A DNA stretch of 64,000 nt from Pseudomonas sp. IPO3778 (GCF_013386825.1 NZ_JACARC010000010.1:1-64000); one strand, 5' to 3'. Positions 1-9,683 are shown, numbered from the stretch's first letter. The notes: generated from the sequence alone by a model not told the origin. Program-made: numbers and translations.

Positions 1-40
1 CGGGCTTTGTCCCTCCTCCTCCCTTCAAGTCCTAGCATAC

Positions 41-123
41 AAGCGGGCTTGCTCGCGAAAGCGGTGTATCAGTACCGAATAGGCCGACTGGTACTGCGCA
101 TTCGCGAGCAAGCCCGCTCCCAC
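41..123. repeat. REP-type inverted repeat pair
   Basis: Two inverted arms (about 41-60 and 101-123) share the core GCGGGCTTGCTCGCGAA and its complement, separated by about 40 bases. This matches the intergenic REP palindromes common in fluorescent Pseudomonas. It lies just beyond the 3' end of the nucleotidase gene and may act as a transcription or mRNA-stability barrier. The remaining bases 1-40 hold no gene that can be supported. Confidence 0.75.
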
Positions 124-141
124 CTTGGATCTTCAGCGTTG

Positions 142-813
142 TCACAAACCTACAATCAGTTCCCGGTAATCCCCAACCGCCGCAAACTCCGCCGTGTCCT
201 TGGGCCCCTTCCGGCTGTCTGGTTCTTTCACCGCCAGCAAGTGCCCCACGCCAAAATCCCGAGCGCTGCGCAGGATCGGCAAGGTGTCGTCGATAAACAG
301 GCTGCGGGCCGGGTCGAAGGCGATGTCGGCTTGCAGCGCGTCCCAGAACTGCGGGTTTTCCTTGGCAAACCCATAGTCATGGGAACTGATCAGCCGCTCG
401 AAATAAGGCGCCAGCTCGATGCGTTCCAGCTTCAACGACAGCGAATCCCGATGGGCGTTGGTAATCAGGATCACCCGTTTGCCCGCCTGTTTGATGGCGG
501 CCAGGAAGGTATCGGCGTCTGGGCGCAAGGCGATCAGGTGCGCGGTTTCCAGCTTGAGTTCGCGCACCGGAATTTTCAGCTCCGCACTCCAGAAGTCCAG
601 GCAATACCATTGCAACTGTCCGGCGTTACGCTCAAACAGTGGCTGCAGCTCCATCTCGGCCATGGCCCGGCTCACACCATGCAGCTCGGCATAGCGCTGG
701 GGCAGGTGCTCCATCCAGAAATGGTTGTCGAAGTGCAGGTCGAGCAAGGTGCCGTCCATGTCCAGCAAGACGGTGTCGATGGCGTGCCAGGGCAATGGAG
801 GCATAAAGAACAC
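142..813 (-). CDS. yrfG: GMP/IMP nucleotidase (HAD superfamily, YrfG-like)
   Basis: The 223-residue protein is predicted to be a cytoplasmic HAD phosphatase hydrolysing purine 5'-mononucleotides such as IMP and GMP. HAD motif I is visible as LLDMDGTLLDL with the nucleophile and acid/base aspartates at D18 and D20. Motif II lies in the ILITNAH segment (about 115-121) and the acidic motif IV in SLFIDDTLPIL. Length and the WYCLDFWS segment match E. coli YrfG as I remember it. It is divergent from nudE, a neighbourhood also seen in enterobacteria (yrfE-yrfF-yrfG). A second Met three codons in (802-804) is an equally possible start. Family is confident; exact substrate is inferred. Confidence 0.88.
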   Translation of the reverse strand: MFFMPPLPWHAIDTVLLDMDGTLLDLHFDNHFWMEHLPQRYAELHGVSRAMAEMELQPLFERNAGQLQWYCLDFWSAELKIPVRELKLETAHLIALRPDADTFLAAIKQAGKRVILITNAHRDSLSLKLERIELAPYFERLISSHDYGFAKENPQFWDALQADIAFDPARSLFIDDTLPILRSARDFGVGHLLAVKEPDSRKGPKDTAEFAAVGDYRELIVGL

Positions 814-891
814 TCATGTAAGAAAAGATATCCGACACAGACAATCGGAAAAGCCACGGTATAGTAACCCGATCACGCCAAGGAGCCGCTC

Positions 892-1458
892 ATGCGCCAG
901 AAACCCACCGTCCTCGCCCGCGAAATAGTCGCCAGTAGCCGTTTGTTCCGCGTGGAGGAAGTGCAATTGCGCTTTTCCAATGGCGTGGAGCGGACCTACG
1001 AGCGTCTGGTGGGCCGAGGGGCCGGTTATGGTGCGGTGATGATCGTGGCAATGATTGACGCGGACCATGCGCTGCTGATCGAAGAGTATTGCGGCGGCAC
1101 TGATGAGTATGAGTTGTCATTGCCCAAGGGCCTGATCGAGCCGGGTGAAGACGTGTTGGCGGCCGCCGACCGTGAGCTCAAGGAAGAAGCCGGCTATGGC
1201 GCCCGCCAGTTGGAGCACATTACCGAGCTGTCGCTGTCCCCCGGCTACATGAGCCAGAAAATCCAGGTGGTACTGGCCACCGAGCTGTATGAAGAACGCC
1301 TTGAGGGCGACGAGCCGGAGCCGATGCGCGTCGACCGGGTCAACCTGCGGGAGCTCTCGCAGTTGGCACAAAACGAGCAGTTCAGCGAGGGCCGCGCCTT
1401 GGCGGCGCTGTACCTGGTACGCGACTTATTGACTCAACGTGGGGCGTTCCAGCCATGA
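892..1458 (+). CDS. nudE: ADP-compounds hydrolase NudE (Nudix)
   Basis: A 188-residue Nudix hydrolase expected to cleave ADP-ribose, NADH and Ap3A-type dinucleotides to AMP plus the other half. The Nudix box fits Gx5Ex7REUxEExGU exactly: G80, E86, R94-E95, E98-E99 and G101. The start is supported by AAGGAG six bases upstream. The stop overlaps the next gene in an ATGA quadruplet, so nudE and cysQ are probably co-transcribed and translationally coupled. The 78-bp gap to the divergent nucleotidase gene must hold both promoters. Full-length, no anomaly seen. Confidence 0.92.
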   Translation: MRQKPTVLAREIVASSRLFRVEEVQLRFSNGVERTYERLVGRGAGYGAVMIVAMIDADHALLIEEYCGGTDEYELSLPKGLIEPGEDVLAAADRELKEEAGYGARQLEHITELSLSPGYMSQKIQVVLATELYEERLEGDEPEPMRVDRVNLRELSQLAQNEQFSEGRALAALYLVRDLLTQRGAFQP

Positions 1459-2291
1459 GCGAACTGTTCCTGGGTCACCCGTTTATTGCCCCTGTGATTG
1501 AACTGGCCCGCCAGGCCGGTGAGGTCATCCTGCCGTATTGGCGCGCCGATGTCGCGGTGACTACCAAGACCGATGATTCACCGGTCACCGCCGCCGACCT
1601 CGCTGCCCACCACCTGATTCTGGCCGGGCTGACTGCCCTGGACCCGAGCATTCCGGTGCTGTCGGAAGAAGACGCCGATATCGACCAGAGCGTGCGCGCC
1701 GGGTGGCAGCGCTGGTGGCTGGTGGACCCGCTGGACGGTACCAAGGAGTTCATCTCCGGCAGCGAGGAGTTCACCGTCAACATCGCGTTGATCGAACAGG
1801 GTCGGGTGGTGTTTGGCGTGGTATCGATGCCCACCAGCGGCCGTTGCTACTTCGGCGGTGCGGGGCTGGGCGCCTGGCGTTCGGATGTGAGCGAGCCGCC
1901 CAGGCAGATTCAGGTGCGCCAGACGCCTGCGGCGGGTGAAGCGTTTACCGTGGTTGCCAGCCGTCGGCATACCAGCCCCGAGCAGGAGCGTTTGCTGGCG
2001 GGTTTGAGTGTGGGATTGGGTGAGTTGAAGCTGGCAAATATCGGCAGCTCGTTGAAGTTCTGCCTGTTGGCTGAGGGCAGTGCCGATTGCTACCCGCGTC
2101 TGGCGCCGACCTCGCAGTGGGACACCGCCGCGGCACAAGGCGTGCTGGAAGGGGCGGGTGGTGAAGTGCTGGAACTGGATGGACAGCCGTTCAGCTATCC
2201 GGCGCGGGAGTCGTTGTTGAACCCGTTCTTTTTGGCACTGCCGGCTAAAGCGGAGTGGCGTGAGCGGCTGCTGACTCTGGCCCGGTCTTAA
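1455..2291 (+). CDS. cysQ: 3'(2'),5'-bisphosphate nucleotidase CysQ
   Basis: A 278-residue member of the inositol-monophosphatase superfamily. CysQ converts 3'-phosphoadenosine 5'-phosphate (PAP), the by-product of sulfate reduction via PAPS, to AMP. The metal-binding signature is visible: E71-E72, then DPLDGT at 91-96 with D91 and D94, and a C-terminal WDTAAAQ segment supplying the last aspartate. The gene begins inside the nudE stop (ATGA). It ends about 20 bases before a REP palindrome that probably marks the transcript end. Confidence 0.92.
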   Translation: MSELFLGHPFIAPVIELARQAGEVILPYWRADVAVTTKTDDSPVTAADLAAHHLILAGLTALDPSIPVLSEEDADIDQSVRAGWQRWWLVDPLDGTKEFISGSEEFTVNIALIEQGRVVFGVVSMPTSGRCYFGGAGLGAWRSDVSEPPRQIQVRQTPAAGEAFTVVASRRHTSPEQERLLAGLSVGLGELKLANIGSSLKFCLLAEGSADCYPRLAPTSQWDTAAAQGVLEGAGGEVLELDGQPFSYPARESLLNPFFLALPAKAEWRERLLTLARS

Positions 2292-2309
2292 ACCAAACAC
2301 CGATCAATT

Positions 2310-2398
2310 GTGGGAGCTGGCTTGCCTGCGATAGCGGTGGGCCAGCCAACAAAAATATCGACTGACAGTACGCTATCGCAGGCAAGCCAGCTCCCACA
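2310..2398. repeat. REP-type inverted repeat pair
   Basis: Arms at about 2310-2336 and 2371-2398 carry GGGAGCTGGCTTGCCTGCGA and its complement around a 34-base spacer. It sits between the convergent cysQ and thioesterase genes. It belongs to the GGGAGC[TC]GGCTTGCC class of Pseudomonas REPs, also present at 24194 and 56096. Confidence 0.8.
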
Positions 2399-2418
2399 GT
2401 GGTTATGGGTAATGGCTT

Positions 2419-2874
2419 CTAGCGGTGCAGGACGTACTGCCCGGTAAACGCCACAGCCCGCTCTTCACTGCCTTCATTGACGATCCACGTCTCCAGCGCC
2501 AACCGCGCCCGGCCATAGCGCTTATAGGTCGCCACAAACCGCTTCCACACCTTTTCATCCGGTGCCTGGCACACCGCCGTGGCATCAGTGGTCACCGGTA
2601 GCGGGTAACTGATCTGCCCTTCCTGAATCACGATATGCCCGTCTTCGATCCCTTCTTCGCGCAACTGCAAATGCAGCCAACCCCAACCCGCCAGTACGGC
2701 GCCGCAATACAGGCTGCCACCAAACATGGTGCTCTTGTGGTTGATGTTGGCGTCCAGCGGCAAGCGCAGTTGCAGTTGCCGGTCCTGCCAGTCGAGCACT
2801 TTGAGGCCCATTTCCCGGGTCAGGGGAATGTCATGGTGAAGGATCGATTCCAGGTAACGGCTATCGCGACTCAT
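2419..2874 (-). CDS. Putative thioesterase (YiiD C-terminal domain family)
   Basis: A 151-residue protein resembling the C-terminal hot-dog-fold thioesterase domain of E. coli YiiD, here as a free-standing protein. The characteristic INHKSTMFGGSLY segment (about 44-56) corresponds to the hot-dog helix N-terminus with the nearby active-site region. A likely role is hydrolysis of an acyl-CoA or acyl-thioester; the substrate is not known. It is on the same strand as, and 27 bp downstream of, dctD, so it may be the last gene of the dctBD transcript. Confidence 0.75.
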   Translation of the reverse strand: MSRDSRYLESILHHDIPLTREMGLKVLDWQDRQLQLRLPLDANINHKSTMFGGSLYCGAVLAGWGWLHLQLREEGIEDGHIVIQEGQISYPLPVTTDATAVCQAPDEKVWKRFVATYKRYGRARLALETWIVNEGSEERAVAFTGQYVLHR

Positions 2875-2901
2875 GGTGGCCTCGTGGCAGGTGGAAAAGG
2901 G

Positions 2902-4287
2902 TCATTCGTCGTCAGCGTGGCTGTTGCCGCTGTCGGCGAAGTTCAGCCCGTGCTTGCGCAGTTTGTCGTGCAGGGTTTTACGCGGCACACCCAGGGCCTC
3001 GGCGAGGCTGCGCATGGAGTTGTGGGTGCGCGCGAGTTCGGCGGCGATCAGGCTTTTTTCGAACTGTTCGACCTGTTCGCTCAATCCACCGGGTGTGCTG
3101 GTCAGGACGCCAGCCGATGGATTGTCTTGCGTGCTGTCCAGCGCCAGTTCCAGGCCCAGGGCAAAGCGCTCGGCGGCGTTTTGCAGTTCCCGCACATTGC
3201 CCGGCCAGCTGTGACGCAATAACAGCGCACGTTGCCCCGGTTGCAGCTCTTTCATCGGCAGCCCGTGGCGGGTGCTGGCTTCGTCGGCAAAGTGCTGGAA
3301 CAGCATCAGCGCATCCTCACCCCGCTCCCGCAGCGGTGGAATGCGCAGCGGCGCGACGTTGAGGCGGTAATACAAGTCGGCCCGGAAGCGCCCCTGGTCG
3401 GCAGACTGGCGCAGGTCTTCCTTGGTGGCGGCGATGATGCGGATATCCAGCGGGATCAACTGATTACCGCCCAGGCGCTCCACCACGCGCTCCTGCAGCA
3501 GCCGCAGCAGCTTGACCTGCACATCCAGGCTCATGCTTTCGATTTCGTCGAGAAACAGCGTGCCGCCGTTGGCGAATTCGAACTTGCCGATGCGCCGCTT
3601 CTGGGCCCCGGTGAAGGCCCCCGGCTCATGCCCGAACAACTCGCTCTCCACCACTGACTCAGCCAGGGCGCCGGCGTTGATTGCCACAAACGGCCCTGTG
3701 CGGCGGTTCGACAGGTCGTGCAGCGCACGCGCCACCACTTCCTTGCCGGCGCCGGTCTCGCCGAGGATCAGTACGTCAGCCTTGGTCGCCGCCAGCGCAC
3801 CAATTTGCTCGCGCAGGCGCAGCATCTGCGGTGAGTGCCCCACCAGGCGCGTGCTCAATTGCTGGCGGTCGCTGAGGGCCAGGCGCAGGCTGCGGTTGTC
3901 CAGTACCAGGCGGCGCAGGGCCAGGGCGCGGCGCACGCTGTCGAGCAAGGCGTCGCTGGCGAAGGGTTTTTCCAGGAAGTCATAGGCGCCGGTCCGCATG
4001 GCCTGCACCGCCAGCGGTACGTCGCCGTGGCCGGTGATCAGCAACACCGGCAGCTCCGGGTCCTGGGCGTGAAGCTCCCGCAGCAGCTCAAGGCCGTCCA
4101 TGCCGGGCATGCGGATGTCGCTTACCACCACGCCCGGCCAATCCCGGGACAGGCGCGCAGTCAGGCCCTGGGCTTCGCCGAGGGTCAGGACTTTCAGCCC
4201 GGCCAGGTCCAGGGTCTGGCACAGGGCCTGACGCAGGTGTGGATCATCGTCGATCAACACCACCTGAATCTGGTTATCGATACTCAT
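2902..4287 (-). CDS. dctD: C4-dicarboxylate response regulator DctD (sigma-54 activator)
   Basis: A 461-residue NtrC-family regulator that, when phosphorylated by DctB, activates sigma-54 promoters of C4-dicarboxylate transport genes such as dctA. The receiver domain (1 to about 125) has the acidic pocket IDDD and phospho-acceptor D57. The AAA+ domain follows, with Walker A LGETGAGKE, the sigma-54 contact loop GAFTGA and Walker B TLFLDEIE. The C-terminal helix-turn-helix (about 425-450) contains AEALGVPRKTLHDKL, typical of the Fis-type domain. It overlaps dctB by 4 bp (ATGA). The dctA transporter is not in this window, so the target is elsewhere. Assignment to DctD rather than another NtrC paralogue rests on the DctB-like partner. 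Confidence 0.88.
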   Translation of the reverse strand: MSIDNQIQVVLIDDDPHLRQALCQTLDLAGLKVLTLGEAQGLTARLSRDWPGVVVSDIRMPGMDGLELLRELHAQDPELPVLLITGHGDVPLAVQAMRTGAYDFLEKPFASDALLDSVRRALALRRLVLDNRSLRLALSDRQQLSTRLVGHSPQMLRLREQIGALAATKADVLILGETGAGKEVVARALHDLSNRRTGPFVAINAGALAESVVESELFGHEPGAFTGAQKRRIGKFEFANGGTLFLDEIESMSLDVQVKLLRLLQERVVERLGGNQLIPLDIRIIAATKEDLRQSADQGRFRADLYYRLNVAPLRIPPLRERGEDALMLFQHFADEASTRHGLPMKELQPGQRALLLRHSWPGNVRELQNAAERFALGLELALDSTQDNPSAGVLTSTPGGLSEQVEQFEKSLIAAELARTHNSMRSLAEALGVPRKTLHDKLRKHGLNFADSGNSHADDE

Positions 4288-6092
4288 ACACTGCGGTCCT
4301 CGGACGGTTGCAGACTGACACCCGGTGCTCCGGCGCGCAGTTTCAAGGTTAACAGCGCGCCACCTTCCTTGTGGTTGGCGAACAACAGTTCACCGCCGAA
4401 GGCGCGCATCAGGGTGTCGCAGATCGCCAGGCCCAACCCCAGGCCCTGGGTGCGGGTCTTGGTGGTGTAGAAGGGCTCGCTGGCGCGGCCCAGGGCTTCC
4501 ATGCAGAAACCCGGGCCGTTGTCGCGAATGTACAGGTTGACGCCCTGTTCGGTGGTTTGGGCACTCAGCCAGAGTTTGCGCGGCGGGCCTTTTTCGGTGA
4601 GGGCGTCGAGGGCGTTGGCCAACAGGTTGCCCAGCACCTGGCGCAGGCGGGTTTCCCCGGCCGCCACCCACAAGGTGGCCTCGGGCAGGTCGCGGATTAA
4701 TTCGACTTCCATGGACCGCCTGCGCTTGGCCAGCAACGCCAGCGCATCATCCAGGGCTGGTTGCAGGGCCACGCTTTCCGGGGCATGCCGGTCGCGCCGG
4801 GCGAAGGCGCGCAAGTGGGCGATGATCGAGGCCATGCGCCCGGTCAATTCACTGATCAGCTTGAGGTTGCCACGGGCGTCGTCGGTGCGCTCATGGTCGA
4901 GCAAAATCTCGGCGTTTTCCGCGTAGCTGCGAATCGCCGCCAGCGGCTGGTTGAGTTCGTGGCTGATACTCGCCGACATGGTGCCCAACGCCGACAGTTT
5001 GCCGGCCTGTACCAAATCATCCTGGGCGCGCACCAGTTCCTGCTGGGCCTGTTCACGCTCCAGCACTTCCTGTTTCAGCCGGCGGTTGAGGCCTTCCAGG
5101 TCGCTGGTCCGCTCGATCACGCGCATTTCCAGCTCGCGGCGGGCCTTGGCTTCGAAGGCGATGCGCTCCAGGTAATGACGACGGCGCTGCATCATCAGGC
5201 CGAGCAATAACATCAGTACCAGCAAGGTGGCGCCACCCACGGCAACCACCGTGCGCACCGGGCGGCTGATCAGGGTGCGCGGGGCAAGAATCTCGACCTT
5301 CCAGCCCGTTTCGGCAATGTCGGTGGCCTGGCGCACCCAGGCCGTGGCGCTGAGGTTCAGTGGCTGCGGGTCGCGGGTCGGGTAGGGCTGGATGGCGATG
5401 ATGGCCCGGCGTTCTTCATCCGTCAGCGGCCGGGTCGCGCGGAATCGCCATTGCGGGCGCGAGGTGAGGATGACCACGCCGTTGTGGTCGGTCACCAGCA
5501 ATTGTTCGGGGGTGTTGCCCCACAGGCTCTCGGTGTGGTCCAGGTCGACCTTGACCACCAGCACGCCGATGATCGTGTCGCCGTCGCGCACGGCGGCGGC
5601 GAAGAAATAGCCGCGCTTGGCCGAGGTGGTGCCCAGGCCGAAGAAGCGCCCCAGGCGCCCGGCCATGGCTTCGCTGAAGTACGGGCGGAAGGAAAAGTTA
5701 CGCCCGACAAAGCTGTCCTGTTTGTCCCAGTTGGACGCGGCGAGGGTCTTGCCGGTGGTGTCCATCAGGTACATCACTTCCACCCCGGCCTGGGCGGCGA
5801 CGTTCTTGAGCAGGAGGTTGGCGTTGACCAGGTTGGTGCTGACGTGAGGGGCGTCGATCGCGGTGCGCAGGGCGGGCAGGTCGCCGAGGATTTGCGGCAA
5901 CACTTCGTAGCGGTGCAGGGTGCCCAGCAGGTTGGCGACGTACAGGTCCAGCGTCTGGCGGTTCTGCCCGGCCAGTTCACTGCGGTAATAGCGCTCGGCC
6001 AAGTGCTCCAGCGGCCACAACAGCGGTGCCAGGCACAGCGCCAGCAAGGCCAGGCTGCGCCAGCGGGGTCTTCGCGGAAGGGGTGGAGTCAT
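4284..6092 (-). CDS. dctB: C4-dicarboxylate sensor histidine kinase DctB
   Basis: A 602-residue inner-membrane sensor kinase. An N-terminal membrane helix (about 12-28) is followed by a periplasmic double-Cache-like sensor domain, a second membrane helix near residue 280, a coiled coil and a HisKA dimerisation domain. The phospho-acceptor H378 is in SISHELNQPLAAI. The ATPase domain has an N/G1/G2 set including DNGPGF and GLGLGLAI. It phosphorylates the overlapping dctD product. The gene lies 36 bp downstream of rmlD on the same strand, so read-through from the rhamnose operon is possible. Confidence 0.88.
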   Translation of the reverse strand: MTPPLPRRPRWRSLALLALCLAPLLWPLEHLAERYYRSELAGQNRQTLDLYVANLLGTLHRYEVLPQILGDLPALRTAIDAPHVSTNLVNANLLLKNVAAQAGVEVMYLMDTTGKTLAASNWDKQDSFVGRNFSFRPYFSEAMAGRLGRFFGLGTTSAKRGYFFAAAVRDGDTIIGVLVVKVDLDHTESLWGNTPEQLLVTDHNGVVILTSRPQWRFRATRPLTDEERRAIIAIQPYPTRDPQPLNLSATAWVRQATDIAETGWKVEILAPRTLISRPVRTVVAVGGATLLVLMLLLGLMMQRRRHYLERIAFEAKARRELEMRVIERTSDLEGLNRRLKQEVLEREQAQQELVRAQDDLVQAGKLSALGTMSASISHELNQPLAAIRSYAENAEILLDHERTDDARGNLKLISELTGRMASIIAHLRAFARRDRHAPESVALQPALDDALALLAKRRRSMEVELIRDLPEATLWVAAGETRLRQVLGNLLANALDALTEKGPPRKLWLSAQTTEQGVNLYIRDNGPGFCMEALGRASEPFYTTKTRTQGLGLGLAICDTLMRAFGGELLFANHKEGGALLTLKLRAGAPGVSLQPSEDRSV

Positions 6093-6128
6093 GGGAGTCG
6101 TGCGCCTGTGGGTACAGGCGCATTATGC

Positions 6129-7010
6129 CTACGCCTGCCCGGCAAGACACTCGCGCAATGCGTCGTGCCATTGCGGCTGCGAGACGTGCCACTGTTGTTG
6201 CAGGCGGCTGCAATCCAGGCGCGAGTTCAGCGGGCGCTTGGCGGGCGTCGGATAGGCGCTGGAGGGAATCGCTTCCAGTTCGGCGCAGGCGTGGCCGCTG
6301 GCCCGCAGTTGCTCGCCGATGGCCTGGGCAAAGCCGAACCAGGAGGTCTCGCCCTGGGCAGTCAGGTGATAGACACCCCACTCTCCGGCCTGGCCCGCTT
6401 GCCAGCGTTCGATCAGCGCGCGGGTGCTGTTGGCAATGGTTCCGGCCCAGGTCGGTGCGCCGATCTGGTCGGCAACGATGCGCATCTGCGGTTTTTCCTG
6501 CAGCAGGCGTTGCATGGTCAGCAGGAAGTTCTTGCCGTGGGTCGAGTAGACCCAACTGGTGCGCAGAATCAGGTGTTCGCCACCGACGGCGGCGATCGCC
6601 TGTTCACCTGCCAGCTTGCTCGCGCCGTAGACGCCCAACGGGTGGGTGACGTCGTCCTCGTTGTAGGGCGCGGGCTTGCTGCCGTCGAACACGTAGTCGG
6701 TGGAGTAGTGGATCAGCGGGATGCCTAGCGCCTTGGCTTCCTCGGCGAAGATGCCGGGGGCGGTAGCGTTGATGGCGAATGCCACGTCCGGTTCGCTCTC
6801 GGCTTGATCGACGGCGGTGTGGGCGGCGGCATTGATGATCAGGCCCGGGCGATGGAGGCGTACTTGCTGTCGGATTTGCTCGGGATGCGTCAGGTCAAGC
6901 TGGTCGCGGCCCAGCACGATCAACTCGCCCAGGCCCTGGAGGCGTTGTTGCAGCTCCCGGGAGACCTGGCCGTGTTGGCCGCTGATGAGGATTTTCAATG
7001 GAGTGCTCAT
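6129..7010 (-). CDS. rmlD: dTDP-4-dehydrorhamnose reductase RmlD
   Basis: The last step of dTDP-L-rhamnose synthesis: NAD(P)H-dependent reduction of dTDP-4-dehydro-L-rhamnose. The 293-residue protein starts [20 protein letters not shown], where GxxGQVG-type glycine-rich binding of the cofactor is modified to GQHGQVS. The extended-SDR catalytic YGASK is present, as is STDYVFDG. The start at 7010 was chosen because it overlaps the rmlC stop in ATGA and gives the family's N-terminus; an upstream in-frame extension would lie entirely inside rmlC. Fourth gene of a four-gene overlapping operon. Confidence 0.93.
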   Translation of the reverse strand: MSTPLKILISGQHGQVSRELQQRLQGLGELIVLGRDQLDLTHPEQIRQQVRLHRPGLIINAAAHTAVDQAESEPDVAFAINATAPGIFAEEAKALGIPLIHYSTDYVFDGSKPAPYNEDDVTHPLGVYGASKLAGEQAIAAVGGEHLILRTSWVYSTHGKNFLLTMQRLLQEKPQMRIVADQIGAPTWAGTIANSTRALIERWQAGQAGEWGVYHLTAQGETSWFGFAQAIGEQLRASGHACAELEAIPSSAYPTPAKRPLNSRLDCSRLQQQWHVSQPQWHDALRECLAGQA

Positions 7011-7552
7011 GGGAATACATCGGCTTCTTTCAGGCTCTTGCCGTTCTGGTCCTTGGCGGACAAGGTCGGCGTACCGGTCAGTTGCCAGTCGATGTTGAGC
7101 TCTGAATCGTCCCAGCGAATGCACCGTTCGGCTGAGGGTGTGTAGTAATCCGTGGTTTTGTAGAGGAATTCGGCGTAGTCGCTGAGCACCACAAAACCAT
7201 GGGCAAACCCCGCCGGGATCCACAGTTGGCGATTATTCTCGGCGGACAAGCGCACGCTCGCCCATTTGCCGAAGTGCGGCGAGCTGCGACGGATATCCAC
7301 CGCCACGTCGAGCACTTCACCGGCAGTGACACGTACCAATTTGCCTTGAGCGTGTTCTACCTGATAGTGCAGGCCGCGCAGGACACCTTTTTGCGAGCGA
7401 GAGTGGTTGTCCTGCACAAACGCTTGTTGCAAGCCGGTTGCCTGGGCGAACGCACGGGCGTTGAAGCTCTCATAAAAAAAACCACGCTCATCGCCAAAAA
7501 CCTTCGGCTCTATGATCAATACACCGGGCAACTCAGTGGCGGTTACATTCAT
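7007..7552 (-). CDS. rmlC: dTDP-4-dehydrorhamnose 3,5-epimerase RmlC
   Basis: A 181-residue cupin that epimerises dTDP-4-dehydro-6-deoxyglucose at C3 and C5. The family signature GVLRGLHYQ (about 56-64) contains the catalytic histidine, and [13 protein letters not shown] precedes it. [12 protein letters not shown] and the active-site tyrosine region KTTDYY are also visible. It overlaps rmlA upstream and rmlD downstream by 4 bp each (ATGA), so translation is coupled. Full length. Confidence 0.94.
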   Translation of the reverse strand: MNVTATELPGVLIIEPKVFGDERGFFYESFNARAFAQATGLQQAFVQDNHSRSQKGVLRGLHYQVEHAQGKLVRVTAGEVLDVAVDIRRSSPHFGKWASVRLSAENNRQLWIPAGFAHGFVVLSDYAEFLYKTTDYYTPSAERCIRWDDSELNIDWQLTGTPTLSAKDQNGKSLKEADVFP

Positions 7553-8424
7553 TTAGTTTCCCCAGCGAGAGTGAACAAGTATTGACCATAGCCGGTTTTG
7601 CCAAAATATTGGGCCCGCTCCAGCAAGTGATCACGGTCGATCCAGTGGTTCTCATAAGCGATTTCTTCCAGGCACGCCACTTTCAGACCCTGGCGGTGCT
7701 CGATGGTCTGCACGTAAGTCGACGCTTCCAGCAGGCTGTCGTGGGTACCGGTGTCGAGCCAGGCAAAGCCACGGCCAAAGCGCTCGACATGCAGGTCGCC
7801 GCGCTGGAGGTAGGCGTTGTTGATGTCGGTGATTTCCAACTCGCCACGCGGCGATGGTTTGACTGCCTTGGCAATCTTGATCACGTCGTTGTCGTAGAAA
7901 TACAGGCCGGTCACCGCATAGCTCGACTTTGGCTTGGCCGGTTTTTCCTCGATGGAAAGCGCGCGGCCCTCGCTGTCGAAATCGATCACGCCGAAACGCT
8001 CCGGGTCCTTGACCCAGTAACCGAACACGGTGGCACCAGACGGGCGTTCGGCCGCTGTGCGCAACTGGTCGCCGAAGTGCTGGCCGTGGAAGATGTTGTC
8101 GCCCAGGATCAGGCACACCGGATCATCACCGATAAATTCTTCGCCAATCAAAAACGCCTGGGCCAGTCCGTCCGGGGACGGCTGTTCGGCATAGGTGAAG
8201 CGCACGCCAAACTGGCTACCGTCGCCCAACAGGTTACGGTACTGCGGCAGGTCCAATGGGGTGGAGATCACCAGGATGTCCTTGATCCCGGCCAGCATCA
8301 GCACCGAAATCGGGTAGTAGATCATCGGCTTGTCGTACACCGGTAGCAGCTGCTTGGAAACGCCCAGGGTAATGGGGTGCAAGCGGGTGCCGGAGCCACC
8401 GGCCAATACGATTCCCTTCATCAT
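7549..8424 (-). CDS. rmlA: Glucose-1-phosphate thymidylyltransferase RmlA
   Basis: Catalyses glucose-1-phosphate plus dTTP to dTDP-glucose, the entry step of the pathway. The 291-residue protein starts [17 protein letters not shown], the nucleotide-binding signature, followed by [15 protein letters not shown]. The metal-binding aspartate is in [10 protein letters not shown] and the sugar-binding segment in [12 protein letters not shown]. The start was placed at the tandem ATGATG at 8419-8424, which overlaps the rmlB stop; the second ATG is an alternative. Second gene of the operon. Confidence 0.94.
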   Translation of the reverse strand: MMKGIVLAGGSGTRLHPITLGVSKQLLPVYDKPMIYYPISVLMLAGIKDILVISTPLDLPQYRNLLGDGSQFGVRFTYAEQPSPDGLAQAFLIGEEFIGDDPVCLILGDNIFHGQHFGDQLRTAAERPSGATVFGYWVKDPERFGVIDFDSEGRALSIEEKPAKPKSSYAVTGLYFYDNDVIKIAKAVKPSPRGELEITDINNAYLQRGDLHVERFGRGFAWLDTGTHDSLLEASTYVQTIEHRQGLKVACLEEIAYENHWIDRDHLLERAQYFGKTGYGQYLFTLAGETK

Positions 8425-9503
8425 GCAATCAGATCCTTCATGTCGGTGTTGCCCAGTCGTTCGCCCTGATAACTGCCGTCCTGGACCCTGCGGCACCATT
8501 CCAGGTTATCGAGGTACCACTGCACGGTTTTGCGCAGGCCGGTTTCAAAGGTTTCTTCGGGCACCCAGCCCAGCTCGCGTTCGATCTTGCTGGCGTCAAT
8601 CGCGTAGCGCTGGTCGTGACCCGGGCGATCCTTGACGAAGGTGATCAGGTCGGTGAATTTCTCGACGCCGGCCGGGCGCTGGGGTGCCAGCTCTTCCAGC
8701 AGGCCGCAGATGCTGCGCACCACGTCGATGTTCTTCTGCTCGTTATGGCCGCCGATGTTGTAGGTCTCGCCCACCACGCCTTCAGTCACCACTTTGAACA
8801 GTGCACGGGCGTGGTCTTCGACGAACAGCCAGTCGCGCACTTGCAGGCCATCGCCATACACCGGCAACGGTTTACCGGCCAGTGCGTTGAGGATCACCAG
8901 CGGGATCAGCTTCTCGGGGAAGTGGAACGGCCCGTAGTTGTTCGAGCAGTTGGTCAGCAGCACCGGCAGGCCGTAAGTGCGCTGCCAGGCGCGCACCAGG
9001 TGATCGGACGCGGCCTTGCTGGCGGAGTACGGCGAGCTTGGGGCGTAAGGCGTGGTTTCGGTGAACAGGTCATCGACGCCATGCAGGTCGCCATACACTT
9101 CATCCGTGGAGATGTGGTGGAAGCGGAAGGCACTTTTGGCCGGTTCTTCCAGCGTCTGCCAATAGGCGCGTGCGGCCTCCAGCAGGCTGTAGGTGCCGAC
9201 AATATTGGTCTGGATAAAATCCGACGGACCGTCGATGGAGCGGTCCACGTGGGACTCGGCCGCCAGATGCATGATCGCGTGGGGTTCAAAGCGCGTCAGT
9301 ACGGCGCTGACGGTGGCCTGGTCGATGATGTCGGCCTGGACGAACTCGTAGCGGCTGTTGGCTGCGATGCTGGTCAGCGACTCAAGGTTGCCTGCATAGG
9401 TCAGTTTGTCCAGGTTGAGCACGTCGTGCTCGGTGTGTTGAATCAGGTGCCGGATCAGAGCAGAACCGATGAATCCGGCGCCGCCGGTGATGAGAATGCG
9501 CAT
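8421..9503 (-). CDS. rmlB: dTDP-glucose 4,6-dehydratase RmlB
   Basis: An extended SDR of 360 residues that converts dTDP-glucose to dTDP-4-dehydro-6-deoxyglucose using bound NAD+. The N-terminus [20 protein letters not shown] is the Rossmann glycine motif, which fixes the start at 9503. The catalytic TDEVYGDL (Thr-Asp-Glu) and [11 protein letters not shown] (Tyr-x3-Lys) are intact. First gene of rmlBACD. Its promoter must lie in the 180 bp shared with the divergent fusion gene, where a short hairpin GGGGTTGCGTAACCCC is visible near 9618. Confidence 0.95.
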   Translation of the reverse strand: MRILITGGAGFIGSALIRHLIQHTEHDVLNLDKLTYAGNLESLTSIAANSRYEFVQADIIDQATVSAVLTRFEPHAIMHLAAESHVDRSIDGPSDFIQTNIVGTYSLLEAARAYWQTLEEPAKSAFRFHHISTDEVYGDLHGVDDLFTETTPYAPSSPYSASKAASDHLVRAWQRTYGLPVLLTNCSNNYGPFHFPEKLIPLVILNALAGKPLPVYGDGLQVRDWLFVEDHARALFKVVTEGVVGETYNIGGHNEQKNIDVVRSICGLLEELAPQRPAGVEKFTDLITFVKDRPGHDQRYAIDASKIERELGWVPEETFETGLRKTVQWYLDNLEWCRRVQDGSYQGERLGNTDMKDLIA

Positions 9504-9683
9504 GTCGGAAGCCCTTTTCCTTAGACGGACATTAAGCGAATGGAGCATAGCTTGAGTTGTGGAGCGAGGTGGTGCAAGGGGCGAGGCCAATTTGCATGTT
9601 CAAACCTCGCATTCACGGGGGTTGCGTAACCCCTGGCAACAATGGCGATATAAGCGCCTGATAAAGACACCAGGGATCGTCAT

